Origin: JAIVJG01 sp964236735
GTDB lineage: Bacteria; Acidobacteriota; Blastocatellia; Pyrinomonadales; Pyrinomonadaceae
DNA length: 64,000 nt
NCBI GenBank assembly: GCA_964236735.1
Contig: CAXSFM010000019.1
Location: forward strand, 23,775 to 87,774
Reading direction: 5' to 3'
In this document: one piece after another, positions 9,150 through 17,915 of the stretch
Layout: the number at the start of each line of letters is the position of its first letter
Numbering within the stretch: the stretch's first letter is position 1
Notes under the pieces: generated by a model
Told to the model about the DNA's origin: nothing
Database searches by the model: none
The model's input: the letters and a program-made list of their open reading frames with translations, nothing else
Translations under genes and position numbers: made by a program

Positions 9150-9697
9150 GACTTTTTACCTATCTGGCTCTTGAGATCAATCAGCACTGGTTGAAGAAGA
9201 TCAATCTGCTGCGAGATTGTCTTGTTGAAATCAGCTAGTCCTTCGGGCTTCTCTTGAGAGAGCAAGCTTTGGTGTATTGCATCCTCAATCTTCCTTAAAG
9301 CAAACACACACCTTTGAATCTTCCGCCCCGTCTCTTTACCAATTTCCATCGAAGGCGACCTGATTGCATTAAGCAGCACTACCAATGCCGCAATCTTATC
9401 CGGCGCTGTCGCAAAGTTCGAGTGTCGTATAAACGATTTTATATCATCCATCAAGGCCAAAGCCTTCTCGAAATCAATAATCGTTGAAATGAGTCGCAGC
9501 TCGCCTCTAAACTTCTCGACCTCAGTTTTGGCTTGAAGAGATGCCTCTTTTGAAGCCCTTGCCTCCGCTTCCGCTCTACGAGATGCGTTCCGTGCCTGGC
9601 GGATTGATATTAAAGCCATCGGTATGCCAATCAGGCTGGCGATGGAGCCGAGTATTGAGAGAATAGTTATAATAGTTGTGAGGTCAATTCCCTTCAT
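9146..9697 (-). CDS. Hypothetical membrane-anchored helical protein, 183 residues
   Basis: Not assigned to a family. One N-terminal membrane helix (about residues 8-30, TIITILSILGSIASLIGIPM) is followed by a charged coiled-coil stretch rich in Ala, Arg and Glu (SRRAEAEARASKEASLQAK) and then a mostly helical soluble domain. It is likely a type II or N-anchored protein facing the cytosol. It overlaps the next gene by 4 nt and begins 20 nt after the DUF104-type antitoxin gene. AT-richer than its flanks. A membrane anchor plus a coupled small soluble partner is a layout seen in accessory and defence modules, but nothing here proves such a role. Confidence 0.7.
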   Translation of the reverse strand: MKGIDLTTIITILSILGSIASLIGIPMALISIRQARNASRRAEAEARASKEASLQAKTEVEKFRGELRLISTIIDFEKALALMDDIKSFIRHSNFATAPDKIAALVVLLNAIRSPSMEIGKETGRKIQRCVFALRKIEDAIHQSLLSQEKPEGLADFNKTISQQIDLLQPVLIDLKSQIGKKS

Positions 9698-9717
9698 TCG
9701 TGAGGTTATCTCCTCTC

Positions 9718-9942
9718 TTATAAGCTCTGGTCATTGTAGAGGTAATCGTCGAGACGCGCAGACCAGTCCGATGGGCATTGCAGGTTGAGCGAGCGCGCCG
9801 TTTGAAGAAAAGATTTTGCTCCCCGCCGTTGCGTCGCGGCGGGTTCAATAGTGATTTTGACGCGCGTGTTCGGCTCAAGCTGAATCGGCTCGTCAGGCCG
9901 CAACATCTCGCCGTCAAAGACTGCTTCAAGCGTTTGACTCAT
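9718..9942 (-). CDS. DUF104/AF2212-like antitoxin-type protein
   Basis: A 74-residue protein with the N-terminal pattern LEAVFDGEMLRPDEPIQLEP followed by TRVKITIE, which matches the AF2212-like (DUF104) family, usually the antitoxin partner of PIN-domain RNases. The C-terminal half ends ARLDDYLYNDQSL. The start at 9942 is set by AAGGAG 6 nt upstream; an ATG 6 nt earlier would touch the Shine-Dalgarno sequence. No PIN gene follows; the next genes are the two unassigned ones of this cassette. It may be an orphan, or it may regulate an unrecognised partner. Confidence 0.72.
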   Translation of the reverse strand: MSQTLEAVFDGEMLRPDEPIQLEPNTRVKITIEPAATQRRGAKSFLQTARSLNLQCPSDWSARLDDYLYNDQSL

Positions 9943-10033
9943 CTTCATCTCCTTGCCTTTAGCATACTCCCGACAATCATGTTCTGCCTATCATCGAGTA
10001 TCTACCCTGTGACCTAACAAATACTGCGTCGCC

Positions 10034-11602
10034 TTAACGCGCCTCCGCCTGCTTAATTTCTCTGGCGCGCATACGGATACCGAGGTCGCGTTCAAGTTCG
10101 CGAAGTTGTGTGACGAGCGCGAGCGCGCGGCGTGCGGAGGTGGGCGCGCCGGCCATCGCGTCTTCGCACTCGCGCATCAGTTGTGCGAGCGGCGCGGGGT
10201 CGCGGCCTGAGCGTGCGGCGACGCGCGCGGCGATGTCTGCGTAGGGCGCGTTGCCCTGCGTGCCGCCGTAGCGTGCGAGCGCGCGGCGCGTGCGTCCATA
10301 GACGTTTTCGATGGCGAGGTCGTAGGCGCGCGCGCGCTGTTGCAGTTCGGCCATCGAAGCGACGAATTCGAGTTTCGAGCGGCGGTCAACGTGCGGCGCG
10401 GGCAGTGGACGCGCGAATCTGCGCCCGCGCGTCCACAAGACGGCGAGCAGGACGAGCGCGCACTGCGCGAATATCCAGAGCACGGGCGTGCCCGCGAAGT
10501 AGGCGAGCGCTTGATGCTGCGAAGAGCCGTAGCCCTGATGATACTCGTCGAAGAAGATGAGGCCGCTGTTGTTACTCTCGCTGTGACTGCTGCTGCTCGC
10601 GCCGTTGCTGACGACGTTGGTCGCGAGCATCAGATTGTCGGAGAGATTGATGCCGCCGTTCGAGACGATGAACGGGTCGCTCAAGATGACGATGCGCCCG
10701 CGCCCGTAAGCGTAGTCAACGAGCAGCGCGCCGTCGCCCTTGCGCCCGTCCGCAAAGTGCTCGACGGGCGCATCCGTTGATTTGGACTCCGCGTTGGCGA
10801 CGGTGTTGCCGATGGTCACACGGCCTGTGGGCGTGGGCGTGGATTTTGGCGTCGGCGTCGCTTGCGCTGGTGGTGGCGGTGGCGGTGGCTCATCGTCGTC
10901 TTCGTCGTCCGCGTCTTCGTTATCATTTGGCGCGTTCTGCGGCGTTGAAGCGGGAGCCGCTTTGATGACGCGCGGCGGCGACGGCGGCCCCACACCCGTC
11001 CCTTTGCCAAAGCCCGTGCCGGTTTTTTCCGCGACCGGATAAATGTGCAGGCGACCGGCGAAGCGCGAGCGCGTGACTTGCTCGACATCGCGCGTCAGAA
11101 GCGTCGGCTGCGCGGGCGCGAGCGGCGGGACTTTGTCGGTCATGCTCGCCGTATCTTCCGGGCGCGTCTGCGGGTTGGGATACTCGACCGTCTCTGACGT
11201 GACGCGCCAACTCCCCGCGACGGGAAGCAGCGACGCATCCGGCCTGCGATCAACGATGACGAGACGCCCGCCGCGCGCGACCCAACGCAGCAGCGCGCTC
11301 GCTTCATCTTTCTCCAACTCGCGGCGCAGGCGTCCGACGATGACGAAAGTCGCGCTCTGTGCCGCGCTTTCATCCGTCAACGCGGCGGGCGTCTGCCCCC
11401 AGCGCGCGACCTTGTAACCGGACTGCTGCAAAAATTCATAGAACGCTCGCGTGCCCGTCGCGCCCGCATTCTGCGTCGAGCGGTCGGGCGCGAACTCCGA
11501 GTCAGCCTCCTGCTCGACGCGCACGTAAGACGCCGCGTTGAGCGCCGCGAGCACGACGAGCATCAACACGATGGTCAGAAAGATGAGCAGGCGACTCTTC
11601 AT
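10034..11602 (-). CDS. DUF4350 domain membrane protein
   Basis: A 522-residue protein with an N-terminal membrane helix (LLIFLTIVLMLVVLAAL, about 5-22) and a DUF4350 region (NAGATGTRAFYEFLQQSGYK onward, about 45-130) resembling GldG/ABC-type extracytoplasmic domains. A long low-complexity linker is rich in Asp/Glu and then Pro/Thr (about 220-265). A second membrane helix lies near residue 390, and a cytosolic helical tail follows (about 400-522). It sits between DUF4129 and moxR, the usual order in MoxR/DUF58 clusters, where its function is unknown. The ATG at 11602 is preceded only by a heptamer array, with no Shine-Dalgarno sequence. Confidence 0.87.
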   Translation of the reverse strand: MKSRLLIFLTIVLMLVVLAALNAASYVRVEQEADSEFAPDRSTQNAGATGTRAFYEFLQQSGYKVARWGQTPAALTDESAAQSATFVIVGRLRRELEKDEASALLRWVARGGRLVIVDRRPDASLLPVAGSWRVTSETVEYPNPQTRPEDTASMTDKVPPLAPAQPTLLTRDVEQVTRSRFAGRLHIYPVAEKTGTGFGKGTGVGPPSPPRVIKAAPASTPQNAPNDNEDADDEDDDEPPPPPPPAQATPTPKSTPTPTGRVTIGNTVANAESKSTDAPVEHFADGRKGDGALLVDYAYGRGRIVILSDPFIVSNGGINLSDNLMLATNVVSNGASSSSHSESNNSGLIFFDEYHQGYGSSQHQALAYFAGTPVLWIFAQCALVLLAVLWTRGRRFARPLPAPHVDRRSKLEFVASMAELQQRARAYDLAIENVYGRTRRALARYGGTQGNAPYADIAARVAARSGRDPAPLAQLMRECEDAMAGAPTSARRALALVTQLRELERDLGIRMRAREIKQAEAR

Positions 11603-11609
11603 CAGATGA

Positions 11610-11637
11610 GTTCAAAGTTCAAAGTTTAAGGTTCAAA
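11610..11637. repeat. Half heptamer element, GTTCAAA family
   Basis: Four units (GTTCAAA, GTTCAAA, GTTTAAG, GTTCAAA) lie 7 nt from the DUF4350 start codon. The inverted arm is missing except for a vestige (GTTGAACTC near 11690). The rest of the gap (11638-11696) holds nothing else recognisable. Confidence 0.75.
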
Positions 11638-11696
11638 GTTTGCATCGCTGGCGAGCGCTTGACTCTTGTCTTCGGCTTCGCGTCTCCGGGTTGAAC

Positions 11697-12872
11697 TCAT
11701 AAACGCAACGCTTGACGACAGCGCGTGCTGAAGCTCGTCCAGTCAGTTTCCGTTGTGTCCTCGAAGCCGTACCAGTGCCGCTCGAAGTCGGACGTGAGCG
11801 GCTGCATCGCTTGAAAGAGTTGCGGCGTCGCGGCGCTCTGGCGGACGGCCTTGAGATAGTCGCGATTGGTTTTGTGCTGCGCGAGACGGATGATTTTGCG
11901 GTCGCCGAGTTCGCACAAGAGCGCGATGTAAGCCGTGCGAATCGCGCCGCGCAAATCGCCCTCGCGCGCGCGGCGTTCGGCTTCAGAGAGCAGGTCGGAA
12001 GCTGTCTGCTCCGCCGTCAGATGCTCGCCGAGCACGACACGCGCTTCGCGTAGAGAGATAGAGTGTGGCGTGTCGCGCCGGCGCAACCAGTAACGCCGCG
12101 CGACGTAAGCGATGACGGCGAGGCCAAGCGCGAGGACGAAAATTTGCGCGAAGCGCGAGACGGTCGGGGTCGTGCCCGGTTGAATCGGTTTCACGTCGGG
12201 CATGAGGCTGCGAATCCACTTGAGAAATTGTTCGATGAGACGCGCGAGCGCGCCGCCCTGCGAGGCTTTTTGGTTATAGTCGTTGCCGCGCAGGATGGCG
12301 GCGAGACGCCCTTTCTCGGCGTCTTTGTCTCGCGCGCTGGCTTCCTTGCTCTCCACAACTTCGGCGAGACGCGCATCGAGTGCGCGCAGGCGCTCGACGA
12401 TTTCACGCAGCATCCGCGCGCGATTTTTGCTGTCGGCGTTCTTCGCGGATTTCTGCGCGTAGTTTTGCAGCGCGCGGTCAAGCCATGCGTTGTCAATCTC
12501 CGTCGCCACGCCGCCACCCCATTCGATTTTTTCTTTCTGCGGCAGCAGGCGGCGCACGTCGTCGAGAATTTTGGTTTCCGCACCAGGCAGCGTCAGTGGC
12601 AACTCTGTGTCCGCGCCGGGTTTCGACCAGACTTCGTAACGCTCGCCGTCGCTGATGCGCTCGCAGAGCGTGGCGAGTTCGTCGAGCCGCATCGTCGCCG
12701 TCGTCAAGCGCACGCGATATTGCGCGAGCGTCGTCGCGCGTGTCGCTGTCACCGCTGTCGTCGCCGACGGTTTCGCCGCGCCGTGATTGACGCACAGCGA
12801 CAACAACAGCAGCAGTAGGAGCGCGACTGATGGCGAGCGCGTTGAAATATTTTTCAGATGAACTCTCATCAT
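11697..12872 (-). CDS. DUF4129 domain membrane protein
   Basis: A 391-residue protein with an N-terminal signal or anchor helix (VALLLLLLLSLCVNHGAA, about 16-33), a helical extracytoplasmic region, a membrane helix near 240-258 (FAQIFVLALGLAVIAYVARRY) and a C-terminal cytosolic DUF4129 domain (LLSEAERRAREGDLRGAIR through TDWTSFSTRCRQAL). The family is found in MoxR/DUF58 clusters; its role is unknown. Its ATG overlaps the stop of the upstream membrane gene by 4 nt, so the two are coupled. Confidence 0.87.
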   Translation of the reverse strand: MMRVHLKNISTRSPSVALLLLLLLSLCVNHGAAKPSATTAVTATRATTLAQYRVRLTTATMRLDELATLCERISDGERYEVWSKPGADTELPLTLPGAETKILDDVRRLLPQKEKIEWGGGVATEIDNAWLDRALQNYAQKSAKNADSKNRARMLREIVERLRALDARLAEVVESKEASARDKDAEKGRLAAILRGNDYNQKASQGGALARLIEQFLKWIRSLMPDVKPIQPGTTPTVSRFAQIFVLALGLAVIAYVARRYWLRRRDTPHSISLREARVVLGEHLTAEQTASDLLSEAERRAREGDLRGAIRTAYIALLCELGDRKIIRLAQHKTNRDYLKAVRQSAATPQLFQAMQPLTSDFERHWYGFEDTTETDWTSFSTRCRQALRL

Positions 12873-13987
12873 CTATCAAACAGGCCAAGCACGGAGGCGG
12901 GGTTCTTACCGCGCTCACTTGTCGCTCCGTGCATTGATGCTGCGACGGGCGCGCGAGTCGCGGCGGGCGCGATGGCGGGCGAGAGCGGCGTCAGCGTTCC
13001 ATAGGGCAAGGTTGGTATCTCGCCGAATCTCTGCGCGGCGAGGAGTTCGATGTCGTAACCTTCGTGTCGCACGCGCTCGTCCACGTAGAGCAGAGAGAGG
13101 CCAAGCGTCCAGACCGGCGCGAGCAGTATGACGCTCACCTGCCGGACGACCGTCGCGCCGATCTCGTACCAGACGGGCGTTCTGCCGCTGTAGAAGTCGA
13201 ACGGATTGACGCCGTACAAATAGGCGATCCAGCCGAGCGGAATGAGCAGGAGCATCAACGCCGAATACGTCGCGAAACTTGAGAAGAGAAACATCGCCAT
13301 CAGGCGACGCACGTTGCCGCGCGCAAGCTGTGCGCTGCGACTGATGGACTCGAACACGCCGCGCCCTTCGACCATCAACACCTGCGGCACATAGGCGGCG
13401 CGTCCGGCGATGAGGAAGAACACCGCGAGCGCGAGAATGATCATCGCGAGATAGACGAACAGGCCGATGACGCCCGTCACCCACGGAAGTCCGAGCGGGG
13501 CGGTGAACGCCGCGACGAGAAGGATCAGGAACACCGCGAGAATCATCACCATCGTCGCGATGCTCGCCGAGATGATGCCCCAGATGACGACGAGAATCGT
13601 CGCGCCGAGCAGTTTCCAAAATCGCGCCCGGACGTTTCTGTAAATCAGTCTGGTCGTGACCGGCTCGTCGCTCAGGAGATGCATGACGAGATTGCGCGAC
13701 GCGCCTCCCATCACGACGAGTTGCAACAGAAACCCGACGAGCGCGAGCGCGAGACCCAAAACAGAGAGCAGCACATAGACGGCCAGCTTGCCGCTGCTCG
13801 CCGTCGAGCCGATGGCGCGAATCATCACCGTGTAGAGAACTGTGCCGACGGCGGAGACCGCGACGGGCGGAGCCGACGCGCGAATGAGCGCCATGAAGTG
13901 TCGGCGATAGAGACGCACCGTGCGGTCTATCAGGTCGCCCGCGCCGAGCGGGGCTAGTTGGAGTTGATTGAGCGCGAGCGTCGCCAA
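12869..13987 (-). CDS. Polytopic membrane protein, GPDPase membrane-domain-like
   Basis: A 372-residue protein beginning MATLALNQLQLAPLGAGDLIDRT, the start pattern of proteins with the glycerophosphoryl diester phosphodiesterase membrane domain (GDLIDRTVRLYRRHF). At least six hydrophobic segments follow (about 42-62, 72-95, 120-165, 165-195, 225-250, 270-300). The catalytic phosphodiesterase domain is absent, so it is not an enzyme of that type. It is the first gene of the minus-strand block leading to DUF58; its role is presumably structural within that system. The last ~50 residues are Pro/Ala-rich. Confidence 0.78.
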   Translation of the reverse strand: MATLALNQLQLAPLGAGDLIDRTVRLYRRHFMALIRASAPPVAVSAVGTVLYTVMIRAIGSTASSGKLAVYVLLSVLGLALALVGFLLQLVVMGGASRNLVMHLLSDEPVTTRLIYRNVRARFWKLLGATILVVIWGIISASIATMVMILAVFLILLVAAFTAPLGLPWVTGVIGLFVYLAMIILALAVFFLIAGRAAYVPQVLMVEGRGVFESISRSAQLARGNVRRLMAMFLFSSFATYSALMLLLIPLGWIAYLYGVNPFDFYSGRTPVWYEIGATVVRQVSVILLAPVWTLGLSLLYVDERVRHEGYDIELLAAQRFGEIPTLPYGTLTPLSPAIAPAATRAPVAASMHGATSERGKNPASVLGLFDR

Positions 13988-14148
13988 GAGTTTGTCACCG
14001 GCGTCTGAGGATTCGAGTCACGGCCTGCAATTGTGAACGCGGCGGATTGTAGCACAGGGTCAGAAGAGGCCAGGCCGAAGGCAGAGACTCACAGCTTCGA
14101 TGCGTCGCTTCACTCCGGCGCGTCGCCTGTGTTTTAGTTCGACTGATC

Positions 14149-15489
14149 TTAACAGTTGAGCATTTTCGACAGCCCTTCAAAGTCGAGCGCGTGAACTGGC
14201 AGATTGAGTTGACGTTCGAGTTCGTCGAGTTTCATTCCATCGAGCATGATGGGTTCGTCGGACTTGTGCGCGGTCTTTGGCAAGATCACAAAGTCGCCTT
14301 TGATTTGATCGCGCGCGGCGAGGACGCAGGAGCCTGTGATGAGTCCGGCGACGACGATCTCGGAGCCGAAATATTTGTTCTCGACCGGCAGGACGTGCAG
14401 GCGCGTGCCGAAACGCTCGTTGAGTCGCGCGATTAAATCCGCGAGCACGGGCGCGAAGAGCGTGCCGGTCAGGATCGTGCCGTCGAGCTTGGCGGCGTCG
14501 CGCGGCGCATGTCGTTCGAGCTTGCGCCAGAGCTTCGCGAAGTCTTCATGGAACGAGCGCACCATGCCGACGCCGTCTTCGATTTGCGGATAGTCGCCAT
14601 AATGCGCGCGGCCCGGCAGAGGGCGACCCGCGCGCAGGTAAATCTCATCTCCGAGAAAAGCAAAGTTCGTCCCCAACCGCGCGCGCAAACTTTTTTGCAC
14701 GGGCGCGAGTTGGCGAATCACGCTCTGACACCATTCAGGCGTGACGGGCGTCAATCTCTCGTCCGTGTTGTAGCGCGTGAGGCCGAGCGGAACAATCGCG
14801 ACCGATTTGACGCGCGGATATTCTGCCGCCAGATCGTCAATCGTGCGCTGCAAAATTTCGCCGTCGTTGATGTCGGGGCACAACACGACCTGCGCGTGTA
14901 TCTCGATGCCGGCGTCCATCATGCGGCGCATCTTGCCGGAAATGTCCGCGCGCGCTTCGTCTGTGCCGAGCAGCAGGGCACGCACTTTCAAATCGGTGGC
15001 GTGGATGGAGACGTACTGCGGCGTCAGGCGTTGCTCGACGACGCGGCGCATCTCGTCTTCGGTGATGGATGAAAGCGTCGTGTAGTTGCCGTAGAGAAAA
15101 GAGAGGCGCACGTCTTCGTCGCGGAAGAAAAGCGCGGGGCGCGCGTCGGGCGGATTGCCTTTGCAGAAACAGAAGAGACATTCGTTGGCGCACTGGCGCG
15201 GCACGATGTTCTCGAACGTGAGGCCGAAGTCCTCGCCCTCCGCGCGCTCGATTTCAAGCTCCCATTCCTCGCCGCTTTCTTTGAGGACGTTGACCGTCAG
15301 TTCCGTCTCGCCGCCGGTCTGAAAACGAAAGTCGAGATAGTCGCGCACCGCACGCCCGTTGACGGAGATGACGCGGTCGCCCGCTTCAAGCTCAAGCTCC
15401 GCGCCTAAACCTTCGGGCGCGACTTCCGTGATGTGGACTCCGCGCCTTCGTATCTGCGTGATGGCGGGTGTAACGGCGAACTCGTACAT
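14149..15489 (-). CDS. DUF512 family protein: PDZ plus radical-SAM-like iron-sulfur oxidoreductase
   Basis: A 446-residue protein with an N-terminal PDZ-like domain (ITEVAPEGLGAELELEAGDR, about 17-65), a Cys cluster CANECLFCFC followed by KGNPPDARPALFFRDEDVR and LSFLYGNYTTL, and a C-terminal DUF512 region. The Cys spacing resembles the CxxxCxxC site that binds a 4Fe-4S cluster for S-adenosylmethionine cleavage. The family is widespread, but its substrate is not established. The start at 15489 (MYEFAVTPAI) is chosen because the 24 codons upstream have no family likeness; no clear Shine-Dalgarno sequence precedes either start. Confidence 0.85.
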   Translation of the reverse strand: MYEFAVTPAITQIRRRGVHITEVAPEGLGAELELEAGDRVISVNGRAVRDYLDFRFQTGGETELTVNVLKESGEEWELEIERAEGEDFGLTFENIVPRQCANECLFCFCKGNPPDARPALFFRDEDVRLSFLYGNYTTLSSITEDEMRRVVEQRLTPQYVSIHATDLKVRALLLGTDEARADISGKMRRMMDAGIEIHAQVVLCPDINDGEILQRTIDDLAAEYPRVKSVAIVPLGLTRYNTDERLTPVTPEWCQSVIRQLAPVQKSLRARLGTNFAFLGDEIYLRAGRPLPGRAHYGDYPQIEDGVGMVRSFHEDFAKLWRKLERHAPRDAAKLDGTILTGTLFAPVLADLIARLNERFGTRLHVLPVENKYFGSEIVVAGLITGSCVLAARDQIKGDFVILPKTAHKSDEPIMLDGMKLDELERQLNLPVHALDFEGLSKMLNC

Positions 15490-15932
15490 TTCAGTGCTCG
15501 AAAAAGTTAACTCACAAAACTCAGGTCTGAGAGACGCGCGCATGGCGGAGGAAATTTCCACGCAAGCGAACGCACAGTATGGCCGAAGTGTGTTGACGGT
15601 TCAACCCGCAAGGGCGCGGGCGTCGCTCCGGTTGAAGGCGTGTCGGAAAGAATGTAGATGAGAGCGCGTCGCTTCAAGTTGCAACGCGCGGGCAGTGTCA
15701 GCCATCGGTCAACTCAATCGGTCAGCGCGAGCGTTTTGACCGGATGAGGGAGGTCAAGTTGAAAGTTGCCGGGAGACTTCACTATCAGCCGTCTCATTTT
15801 AATCGCGAGTTATCAGCTTCTTTGCTCTCTCTCATCCATTCCGCCCGGAGGGCATGGCGATTGCTCTTTCTCATCGTGCGCTTTCTCCGATGAAAGACGC
15901 CGCTCGTTAAGACAACCGAGGCAGAGCCAGAA
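15490..15932. other. Intergenic region between divergent DUF512 and receiver genes
   Basis: About 440 bases with no convincing gene. It must hold the promoters of both divergent genes. Only small palindromes (for example CTCAGGTCTGAG near 15520) and no strong -35/-10 pair are visible. The 72 nt next to the DUF512 start are open in frame but do not look like coding sequence for this family. Confidence 0.5.
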
Positions 15933-16373
15933 ATGAGCACCACACTCCAAGAGGTCAAGCATCCTTCCAACGCAACGCTCCACGCCGCACATGCCACGCA
16001 GCCCGCCACCATTCTGCTCGCCGAAGACGACCGCTCCATCCGCCGCTATTTAGAAGTGACGCTGACGCGCGCCGGTTTCAAAGTCATCGCCGCCGCCGAC
16101 GGACTCGAAGCGATGAAGGCTCTGCTCTCGACGGAAGTTGACGCGCTCATCACCGACGCCGTCATGCCGCACTTGAACGGCTACGAACTCTGCCGCTTCT
16201 TACGGCAGCACCCGCGCCTCTCTATGTTGCCCGTCGTCTTCCTCAGCGGCGTTGACCAATCAGCCGCTCCGGTGCGTGATGCGGACGCAGCACGCGCCGA
16301 CGTTTATCTCGCGAAGCCCGTCCGCGCCGAAGAGTTAACCGACTGCCTCACGCTTTTGCTCACGGCGAAATAA
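15933..16373 (+). CDS. Stand-alone response regulator receiver protein
   Basis: A 146-residue protein with a disordered leader (1-25) and one CheY-like receiver domain. The acidic pair is EDD (31-33), the phosphorylated Asp is Asp75 in ALITDAVMPH, the switch Ser is Ser105 in VVFLSG, and the conserved Lys is Lys128 in LAKPVR. There is no output domain, so it must signal by protein contact, as CheY- or Spo0F-like proteins do. No kinase gene is adjacent; the nearest is the hybrid kinase at 59.5 kb. It is a single-gene unit with a strong terminator 30 nt downstream. Confidence 0.93.
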   Translation: MSTTLQEVKHPSNATLHAAHATQPATILLAEDDRSIRRYLEVTLTRAGFKVIAAADGLEAMKALLSTEVDALITDAVMPHLNGYELCRFLRQHPRLSMLPVVFLSGVDQSAAPVRDADAARADVYLAKPVRAEELTDCLTLLLTAK

Positions 16374-16403
16374 GACCGACACTTAATCATCATCCAATAC
16401 GAA

Positions 16404-16440
16404 GAGGCCGCCTTATTTTCAAAGGCGGCCTCTCTTTATT
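16404..16440 (+). terminator. Intrinsic terminator of the receiver gene
   Basis: An 11-bp perfect stem (GAGGCCGCCTT at 16404-16414 with AAGGCGGCCTC at 16422-16432) has a 7-nt loop and is followed by TCTTTATT. It lies 30 nt after the receiver stop and before the converging alanine dehydrogenase gene. Confidence 0.9.
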
Positions 16441-16485
16441 GTCTCGCGCGCGTGGCGGCAGAGACGTGCGCTTTTTTTCGTGCGT

Positions 16486-17646
16486 CTATTTCGTCGCGCC
16501 GCTTGTGATCGAAGTTGAGCTTGCACCGCTGCCGGCAATGACATCATCGAGCGGAGTGTATTCGAGTCCCTGTGAAGCGGCGACGGCTTCATACGTTAGC
16601 TTGCCGGCGTGCGTGTTGACGCCTTCCTTCAATCCGGGATCGCTCGCGATGGCGTCGAGGAAGCCTCGATTGGCGAGCCGGAGCGCGTAAGGCAACGTGG
16701 CGTTCGTCAAGGCGAAGGTCGAAGTGCGCGGCACTGCGCCGGGCATGTTGGCGACGCAGTAGTGCAGCACGCCCTCTTCGTAATAAGTAGGATTCGAGTG
16801 CGTCGTCGCGTGCGTCGTCTCGATGCAGCCGCCCTGATCCACTGCTACGTCCACGATGACCGCGCCGTTCAGCACATCCTTGAGCATCGCGCGCGTGACG
16901 AGTTTTGGAGCCGCCGCGCCCGCCACGAGCACCGCGCCGATGATGAGATCGGCCTCCGAGATTGCGCCGTGGATGGCGTAGGCCGAAGAGGCGAGTGTGG
17001 AAATCTTCGACAGGAAAATATCGTCCAACTCGCGCAGGCGGTCGAGGTCGCGGTCAATGATCGTCACATGCGCGCCCATGCCGACGGCGATCTTCGCCGC
17101 GTTCGTGCCCACCACCCCCCCGCCGATGATGACGACGCGCGCCGCCGGCACGCCCGGCACTCCGCCGAGCAGCACGCCGCGCCCGCCGTTCATCTTCTCC
17201 AGATACTGCGCGCCGACCTGCACGGCCATGCGCCCCGCCACTTCGGACATCGGCGTCAGGAGCGGGAGCGTTCCCTTCCTATCCGTGATGGTCTCATAAG
17301 CGATGCCGGTGACCTTGTGTTCGAGGAGAGCTTGAGTCTGCTTCGGGTCAGGCGCGAGGTGCAGATACGTGAAGAGGAGCAATCCCTCTTTCATGCGCGG
17401 GTATTCGGGCGCAATCGGCTCTTTGACCTTGACGATCATCTCAGCCCCGCCCCACACATCGTCGGCGCTCTCGATGATGCGCGCGCCCGCACGCTCGTAC
17501 AGCGCGTCCTCGAAGCCGGAGCCTTCGCCCGCGCTGCGCTCGACGATCACTTCATGCCCCGCGTCCATCAGCGCGCGCACGCCCGCCGGCGTCAGCCCGA
17601 CGCGATACTCGTTGTCTTTAATTTCTTTTGGGAGTCCAACGATCAC
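16486..17646 (-). CDS. ald: Alanine dehydrogenase
   Basis: NAD-dependent oxidative deamination of L-alanine to pyruvate and ammonia, reversible, in the cytosol. The 386-residue product has the N-terminal MIVGLPKEIKDNEYRVGLTP with substrate-binding Arg15, Lys75 in VKVKEP and catalytic His96 in TYLHLAPD. It also has the Rossmann motif VVIIGGGVVGTNAA and the C-terminal pattern VANMPGAVPRTSTFALTNAT. Length and motifs match the family; the C-terminal ~15 residues are Ser/Thr-rich. It is the last gene of a minus-strand run that includes a small acidic protein and an aldehyde dehydrogenase. Confidence 0.96.
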   Translation of the reverse strand: MIVGLPKEIKDNEYRVGLTPAGVRALMDAGHEVIVERSAGEGSGFEDALYERAGARIIESADDVWGGAEMIVKVKEPIAPEYPRMKEGLLLFTYLHLAPDPKQTQALLEHKVTGIAYETITDRKGTLPLLTPMSEVAGRMAVQVGAQYLEKMNGGRGVLLGGVPGVPAARVVIIGGGVVGTNAAKIAVGMGAHVTIIDRDLDRLRELDDIFLSKISTLASSAYAIHGAISEADLIIGAVLVAGAAAPKLVTRAMLKDVLNGAVIVDVAVDQGGCIETTHATTHSNPTYYEEGVLHYCVANMPGAVPRTSTFALTNATLPYALRLANRGFLDAIASDPGLKEGVNTHAGKLTYEAVAASQGLEYTPLDDVIAGSGASSTSITSGATK

Positions 17647-17665
17647 TTTGTTTAGTCTCCATTGA

Positions 17666-17911
17666 TCAGGATTTTTCGCTCATCTCCACGAGCAACTCTG
17701 TCTTGTCATGCACATGCAATGCTTCATGCAAGTCGTCGCGGATACCCTCAACTTCGTCCCGCGTCGCGCCAAGTAGGCGCTCGATTTCCGCATCTTCCAA
17801 TCTGTCGAGCACATAATTCAAAGCCGACTCGCAGACGGCCAACTCGTCTTCAGAAATTTTCGCCTCTACCAGTTCGACAGAGGCGACAGTTTCTTTCCAT
17901 AAGTCTCTCAC
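17666..17911 (-). CDS. Small acidic hypothetical protein, 81 residues
   Basis: No family recognised. The product is strongly acidic and predicted helical (LVEAKISEDELAVCESALNY, then DAEIERLLGATRDEVEGIRD). It contains one Cys and no membrane segment. It lies 4 nt after the aldehyde dehydrogenase stop and 19 nt before alanine dehydrogenase, so it is very likely translated from the same message. It could be an accessory or regulatory subunit of either enzyme; this is inference from position alone. Confidence 0.7.
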   Translation of the reverse strand: MRDLWKETVASVELVEAKISEDELAVCESALNYVLDRLEDAEIERLLGATRDEVEGIRDDLHEALHVHDKTELLVEMSEKS

Positions 17912-17915
17912 TTGT

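Noticed and set aside
9684..9929. An 81-codon frame overlapping the DUF104 gene in another frame
   Set aside because: The DUF104 frame matches a known family and has AAGGAG at the right spacing.
13988..14148. A tRNA-like stretch between the membrane protein and DUF512 genes
   Set aside because: No cloverleaf, T-loop or acceptor stem could be built.
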